Source of the DNA: Holophagales bacterium
GTDB taxonomy: Bacteria > Acidobacteriota > Holophagae > Holophagales > Holophagaceae
NCBI GenBank assembly: GCA_031281385.1
Contig: JAITFL010000009.1
Span: forward strand, 1 to 8,434
Length of the DNA: 8,434 nucleotides
Reading direction: 5' to 3'
Shown here: positions 5,353 through 8,434 of the stretch, piece after piece
Layout: each line of letters begins with the position of its first letter
How positions within the stretch are numbered: the stretch's first letter is position 1
Translations under genes and position numbers: made by a program
Notes under the pieces: model-generated
Told to the model about the DNA's origin: nothing
Database searches by the model: none
What the model saw: only the letters and a program-made list of their open reading frames with translations

Positions 5353-6051
5353 CTAGCGTGGCCTCTCCCTCTGCTGGAAGTGCGTTAGGAGCGCGTTCAC
5401 GGCGAATGAGAGCGCGAGGAGTATGAAGCCCAGGGCCAGCGCTATGTCGAAGTTGCCCCTGCCCGTCTCCATCACAGTGGCCGTCGTCAGCACTCTGGTG
5501 TAGCCCTTTAGGTTGCCGCCCACCATGATGGAAGCGCCAATCTCAGATACTATGCCGCCGAAGCCCGCCATTATAGCCGCCATGAGTGGCAGGCGGGCTT
5601 CCTTGGCCAGCATCCAGGCCATCTGCGCCCTACTGGCGCCTAAGCTTAGTATCTGCAATTTGAGATTGGGTGGCAGGTGCTGGATGGCGGTCAGGCTTAG
5701 GCCGGCTATGATGGGCGTGGCTATGACTATTTGCGCTATCACTATCGCAGATGGGGTATATAGCAATTCCAGCCCGCCGAACGGGCCGCTGCGCCAGAGG
5801 AACATGGTGACCCATAGCCCTACCACGACAGGGGGCAGCCCCATGCCGGTGTTTATCAGCGCGATGACTAGGCGCCTGCCTGGGAAGGACGACAGGGCCA
5901 AGGCAACGCCAGAACCCGCCCCAAGCACCAAGCTAACCAGGGTGGCTGTGCCAGAAATTTTCAGGGTGAGCCAGGTTATCCCCAATACTTCGCGGTCAAG
6001 CCCCAATATCAGCTCTATGGCCTTTTTGACGCCCTCCCATATCAGATCCAA
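5353..6051 (-). CDS. tupB: Tungstate ABC transporter permease
   Basis: Inner-membrane subunit that carries tungstate (WO4 2-) into the cytoplasm, receiving it from TupA. The 232-aa product has about five hydrophobic spans (roughly 25-52, 60-85, 100-125, 155-178, 203-224). It has the cytoplasmic EAA-type loop contacting the ATPase, with LGASRAQ at 137-143 and LP at 154-155, and the MGLPPVVVGL stretch at 70-79 typical of TupB-like permeases. The start is a TTG codon: the tupA TAG is followed by three bases and then TTG, with AGAGG 6 bases upstream inside the tupA end. Translation is probably coupled. No ATPase gene follows on this strand before the convergent peptidase. A molybdate or other oxyanion as substrate cannot be excluded. 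Confidence 0.9.
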   Translation of the reverse strand: MDLIWEGVKKAIELILGLDREVLGITWLTLKISGTATLVSLVLGAGSGVALALSSFPGRRLVIALINTGMGLPPVVVGLWVTMFLWRSGPFGGLELLYTPSAIVIAQIVIATPIIAGLSLTAIQHLPPNLKLQILSLGASRAQMAWMLAKEARLPLMAAIMAGFGGIVSEIGASIMVGGNLKGYTRVLTTATVMETGRGNFDIALALGFILLALSFAVNALLTHFQQRERPR

Positions 6052-6054
6052 ACG

Positions 6055-6891
6055 CTACCTCTTGGGCAATGCGTCCGGAAAGAACAGCGGTGAGTCATAT
6101 TTTTCTTTGCCATACTCGGCTATCATCTTTTGGGCGGCCTCGGACACAAGAAAATCGGCGAACTGCTTTGCGCCAGAGGAATTTGCCTTTGGAAATTTTT
6201 CTGGGTTTGCCTCGATGACGTGATAGACGTTCATGAATATGGGGTCGCCCTCGGAGAGGATTTCCAGCCCCAAGTTCTTTTTCAGCGAAAGGTAGGTGCC
6301 TCGGTCGCTAAGCGTGTAGCCCCTCTTTTCGGCAGTGACTGAGAGGGTTTGGCCCATGCCAAGGCCCGTCTCTCTGTACCACTCTCCGCTTGGCTCGATG
6401 GACGCTATTTTCCAAACCTTTTTTTCCAGCGCGTGGGTGCCGCTCTCATCGCCGCGAGAATAAAACTCCGCCTTAGAGTTGGCTATGCGCGAAAACGCAT
6501 CTGCGCCGCTCTTGGTCTCTTTGACTTTTGCAGGGTCGTTGCTGGGGCCCAGCACGACAAAGTCGTTGTGCATCACTATGCGGCGGTTTATCCCAAAACT
6601 CCCTTTGACAAACTGCTCTTCTGCGTCGGGGCTGTGGACTAAAAGCACATCGGCCTCTCCGCGCCTGCCCATAGCCATCGCCTGGCCCGAGCCCACGGCG
6701 ATTGTCTTTACGATGTAGCCTCCCTGCTTTTCAAAGGCGGGGATTAGTACATCCAACAAGCCGGAATCCTGCGTGCTGGTAGTGGTGGCAAGGATGATGG
6801 ACTGCTTAGCCTGCTGCTGCGCCGCAATGGGCGTAAAAGACAACAGTAGCGCTAGGGCCAGCAAAAGTTTGGGAAAGATGTTTTTTTTCAT
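6055..6891 (-). CDS. tupA: Tungstate-binding periplasmic protein
   Basis: Captures tungstate in the periplasm and delivers it to TupB; tungsten would serve pterin-dependent oxidoreductases. The 278-aa product starts with a signal peptide (MKK, hydrophobic 8-23, cut near AA at 23-24). The mature part opens with ATTTSTQDSGLL (35-46), the TupA signature whose TTTS residues line the oxyanion site. GSGQAMAMGRRGEADVLL follows at 67-84, and SRGDESGTH at 145-153 is another conserved ligand-pocket segment. No lipobox is seen, so it should be soluble. The ATG at 6891 has GAGGAA immediately upstream, and a good promoter sits 30 bases further out. It is the first gene of a tupA-tupB operon and is divergent from the chemoreceptor gene. 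Confidence 0.94.
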   Translation of the reverse strand: MKKNIFPKLLLALALLLSFTPIAAQQQAKQSIILATTTSTQDSGLLDVLIPAFEKQGGYIVKTIAVGSGQAMAMGRRGEADVLLVHSPDAEEQFVKGSFGINRRIVMHNDFVVLGPSNDPAKVKETKSGADAFSRIANSKAEFYSRGDESGTHALEKKVWKIASIEPSGEWYRETGLGMGQTLSVTAEKRGYTLSDRGTYLSLKKNLGLEILSEGDPIFMNVYHVIEANPEKFPKANSSGAKQFADFLVSEAAQKMIAEYGKEKYDSPLFFPDALPKR

Positions 6892-6922
6892 TTGTTCCTC
6901 TGATGGGCGAAAGACATTTCAA

Positions 6923-6950
6923 ATTGTATCGAAGCTAGGCCATTTTTCAA
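6923..6950 (-). promoter_or_regulatory. tupA promoter
   Basis: On the minus strand TTGAAA (6945-6950) and TACAAT (6923-6928) are spaced by 16 bases, each one base from consensus. The transcript would start near 6916, leaving a leader of about 25 bases that holds the Shine-Dalgarno GAGGAA (6895-6900). The leader is too short for a molybdenum/tungsten-cofactor riboswitch. Confidence 0.6.
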
Positions 6951-7058
6951 GTGCCGAATGGGCAGCGGCCAACATCGAGGCGCGGCGTCAAATCCACCGT
7001 AATGCCATGCGGGGGGGCGTTCCGCTTAATCCCCCTCCCGGCACGATAGATAGGCTCT

Positions 7059-7100
7059 AATGCCAATCGCGTTCAATTTGGCATTGAACGTTCATGCCAA
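7059..7100. repeat. Interlocked inverted repeats (TGCCAA / TTGGCA)
   Basis: TGCCAA (7061-7066), TTGGCA (7078-7083) and TGCCAA (7095-7100) are spaced evenly by 11 bases in alternating orientation. The first pair extends to 8 bp (7059-7066 with 7078-7085). A different perfect 8-bp stem, CGTTCAAT (7070-7077) with ATTGAACG (7083-7090), overlaps them. The helical spacing (17 bases centre to centre) suits protein sites; the overlapping stems would also allow alternative RNA folds. It lies about 110 bases upstream of the tupA -35 and 200 upstream of the chemoreceptor start. Confidence 0.5.
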
Positions 7101-7120
7101 AGTTTAAAAAAAACCTGTAA

Positions 7121-7154
7121 TGCTTGCGGTGCCGTCAAGGTCATTCCGCAAGCA
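7121..7154. repeat. Perfect 9-bp inverted repeat
   Basis: TGCTTGCGG (7121-7129) pairs exactly with CCGCAAGCA (7146-7154) across 16 bases. On the minus strand it is followed 7 bases later by a run of eight T, which resembles a terminator, but no minus-strand gene ends here. Confidence 0.5.
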
Positions 7155-7160
7155 AAATCT

Positions 7161-7195
7161 TTAGCAGTTCAACCTACAATGGCTTGAAGTGCTAA
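7161..7195. repeat. 35-bp nearly symmetric hairpin
   Basis: TTAGCA (7161-7166) pairs with TGCTAA (7190-7195). After a single G-G mismatch TTCAA (7168-7172) pairs with TTGAA (7184-7188), and CC (7173-7174) can pair with GG (7181-7182). It starts 6 bases after the 7121-7154 repeat. A run of A follows on the plus strand, so it is not a plus-strand terminator. Confidence 0.5.
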
Positions 7196-7262
7196 AAAAA
7201 TAACAACCAATTGACAAATTTCCCTAAAGCAAACTTTTTCCCCCACCACAATTTTTTTTGTC

Positions 7263-7293
7263 TATAATAATTAATTGATATTCACTAAGGAGG
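7263..7293 (+). promoter_or_regulatory. -10 box and Shine-Dalgarno of the chemoreceptor gene
   Basis: A perfect TATAAT at 7263-7268 has no recognisable -35 at 16-18 bases; a TTGACA at 7211-7216 is much too far. AAGGAGG (7287-7293) ends 5 bases before the ATG at 7299, a near-ideal ribosome binding site. No flagellar-sigma or sigma-54 consensus could be fitted. An activator may be needed. Confidence 0.5.
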
Positions 7294-7298
7294 AATAC

Positions 7299-8434
7299 AT
7301 GGGTTGGTACCTGAACCTCAAGATGAAGCTGAAGCTGCTGTTGGGCTTCGGCGTCACCATGGCTCTGTCGCTGGTGGTCGCATACTTTGGCGTCCGCTCG
7401 CTGAAGGCGACCGACGACGGCGACACCACACTCTACCACCAAGGCACGCTGGCCCTTTACCATGCGGGGGAGATAGCCGAGAGGATTCACATCGCCCGCG
7501 TCAACATCCGCGACATCGTCATATCGACAACGCAAGAGAAAAACGACAGGCACAACGCGCTGTACGAAAACACCAAAAAGGAACTGGCCGAAGCCTTAGG
7601 AAAATTACGTGCGATAGTGATGGCAGAGACCGAGAAGCTCAGGGCGGTAAACGCCAAGGCCGACCCCGCCAGACTGAAGCTGCTGGAGGACTTGGAAGCC
7701 AAGCTGGCCGTGTGGACTAAAGAATCCGACATCGCTCGCGACCACAGCATGGCCTACAGGAACAAAGAGGCCACAGAGCATCTGGAGACCGCGGTCGCGA
7801 CCGCCAACCAGGCCCTCCAGAAGGCTCTGGCCCTGCTCTCGGATGACATGTACAAGCTGGCGGAACACCAGATAGAGGCCAACGACGGCACTACTGCGAC
7901 GGGGCTGAGGATGATATACATCATCACTGTCATCTCCCTGCTGATGTCCGTTACCCTGGCCATGTACATCTCGAACATCATAACTAGCGCCCTCAACAAG
8001 CTGGCCGCGGACATAGACAGTGTGGCCAAAGGCGACCTGACCGTGGTGTCCAAGGCCGAGACCGCCGATGAGTTCGGCGACATAGCCGGCTCGGTTGGCA
8101 ACATGGTCAAGGGGCTCAGAGACTTGGTCGGCGACATAAGCCAGAACGTAAATGAGATGTCGAAAACGACCAGCGAGATAGCCAGCAGCGCCGAACACCA
8201 GAGGGCGGACGCCGAGAGCATGGCCGCGGCCATGACCGAGCTGTCGGGCTCCATAGACGAGGTGAGCCACAGTGCCACCGAGTCCCTCACGCAGCTAGAC
8301 GCGGCTCTTGAGGCTACGCAGCAGGGCAACATGGCTGGCTCTTCCACCAAGAGCGCGATGGACGAGATAACCGTGACCACGGGCCGCATAGCCGCCGCCA
8401 TCGGCGTAATCCAGGAAATCGCCAACCAGACCAA
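7299..8434 (+). CDS. Methyl-accepting chemotaxis protein (3' end beyond window)
   Basis: Membrane chemoreceptor that senses a ligand outside the inner membrane and controls the CheA kinase. The window holds 378 codons and the frame is open at the right edge. In order: a short N-terminus; TM1 at about 11-32; a largely helical periplasmic domain at 33-204 resembling the four-helix-bundle sensor family; TM2 at about 205-228; a HAMP domain at about 229-278 (SVAKGDLTV, DEFGDIAGSVGNMV); then the cytoplasmic coiled-coil with heptad Ala/Ser and Glu residues (AMTELSGSIDEVSHSA at 311-326) where methylation sites are expected. The sequence stops at IQEIANQT, just before the conserved hairpin tip that binds CheW/CheA. 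The start is fixed by AAGGAGG 5 bases upstream. It is divergent from tupA. Ligand unknown. Confidence 0.95.
   Translation, partial: MGWYLNLKMKLKLLLGFGVTMALSLVVAYFGVRSLKATDDGDTTLYHQGTLALYHAGEIAERIHIARVNIRDIVISTTQEKNDRHNALYENTKKELAEALGKLRAIVMAETEKLRAVNAKADPARLKLLEDLEAKLAVWTKESDIARDHSMAYRNKEATEHLETAVATANQALQKALALLSDDMYKLAEHQIEANDGTTATGLRMIYIITVISLLMSVTLAMYISNIITSALNKLAADIDSVAKGDLTVVSKAETADEFGDIAGSVGNMVKGLRDLVGDISQNVNEMSKTTSEIASSAEHQRADAESMAAAMTELSGSIDEVSHSATESLTQLDAALEATQQGNMAGSSTKSAMDEITVTTGRIAAAIGVIQEIANQT

Noticed and set aside
5513..6223. 236-codon plus-strand open frame opposite tupB/tupA
   Set aside because: It crosses the tupA-tupB junction antisense, has no binding site and no family resemblance.
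6892..6950. Molybdenum/tungsten cofactor riboswitch before tupA
   Set aside because: The predicted leader is only about 25 bases and shows no such fold.
7078..7100. Sigma-54 promoter upstream of the chemoreceptor
   Set aside because: The GG and GC elements are about 16 bases apart instead of the required 12.
7605..8434. Long minus-strand open frames opposite the chemoreceptor
   Set aside because: The plus strand encodes clear TM, HAMP and signalling segments from a strong ribosome binding site.

Overview
The window looks like chromosomal DNA of a Gram-negative, chemotactic, heterotrophic bacterium of moderate-to-high GC. The exported S9D-type peptidase, the periplasmic tungstate-binding protein and the transmembrane chemoreceptor all fit a diderm cell. 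Genes use AGG (Arg) and ATA (Ile) freely alongside GC-rich codons. I cannot fix the phylum from the sequence. An Acidobacteriota-like lineage is possible but is a guess.

Layout. Positions 1-685 hold no convincing gene, only repeats and hairpins: competing GC-rich stems (114-175), a 30/31-bp tandem repeat in four copies (216-337), stem-loops (560-619) and a 7-bp tandem repeat (634-658). On the minus strand from 2016 down to 686 lie an unrecognised 81-aa protein, a 70-aa excisionase/MerR-like DNA-binding protein and ribA (GTP cyclohydrolase II). The first small gene has a TTGACA-N17-TAATCT promoter whose -10 sits in the centre of a perfect TTTGTCT/AGACAAA palindrome, an operator-like arrangement.

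Positions 2113-2323 form a MITE-like element of about 211 bp. It has imperfect terminal inverted repeats, and each terminus carries the same outward-facing promoter, GTGCCA-N17-TATAAT. The right-hand copy points into a long gene (2472-5273) for an exported S9D-family (glutamyl-endopeptidase-like) serine peptidase with an intact Ser/Asp/His triad and a Pro/Gln/Gly-rich insertion. The left-hand copy points at the small-gene operon. This element is the least ordinary thing in the window.

Convergent with the peptidase, on the minus strand, is tupA-tupB: a tungstate-binding protein and its ABC permease, the latter starting at a TTG codon 3 bases after the tupA stop. No tupC ATPase gene follows. 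The divergent 400-bp gap (6892-7298) holds a good tupA promoter, three successive sets of inverted repeats, and a -10 box and strong Shine-Dalgarno for a methyl-accepting chemotaxis protein that runs off the right edge of the window.

Functionally, the genes are a riboflavin biosynthesis enzyme, a small putative regulatory module of possible mobile origin, an exported peptidase, an oxyanion importer and a chemoreceptor. Apart from tupAB and the two small genes they do not form one pathway. No rRNA, tRNA, CRISPR array or complete insertion sequence was seen.
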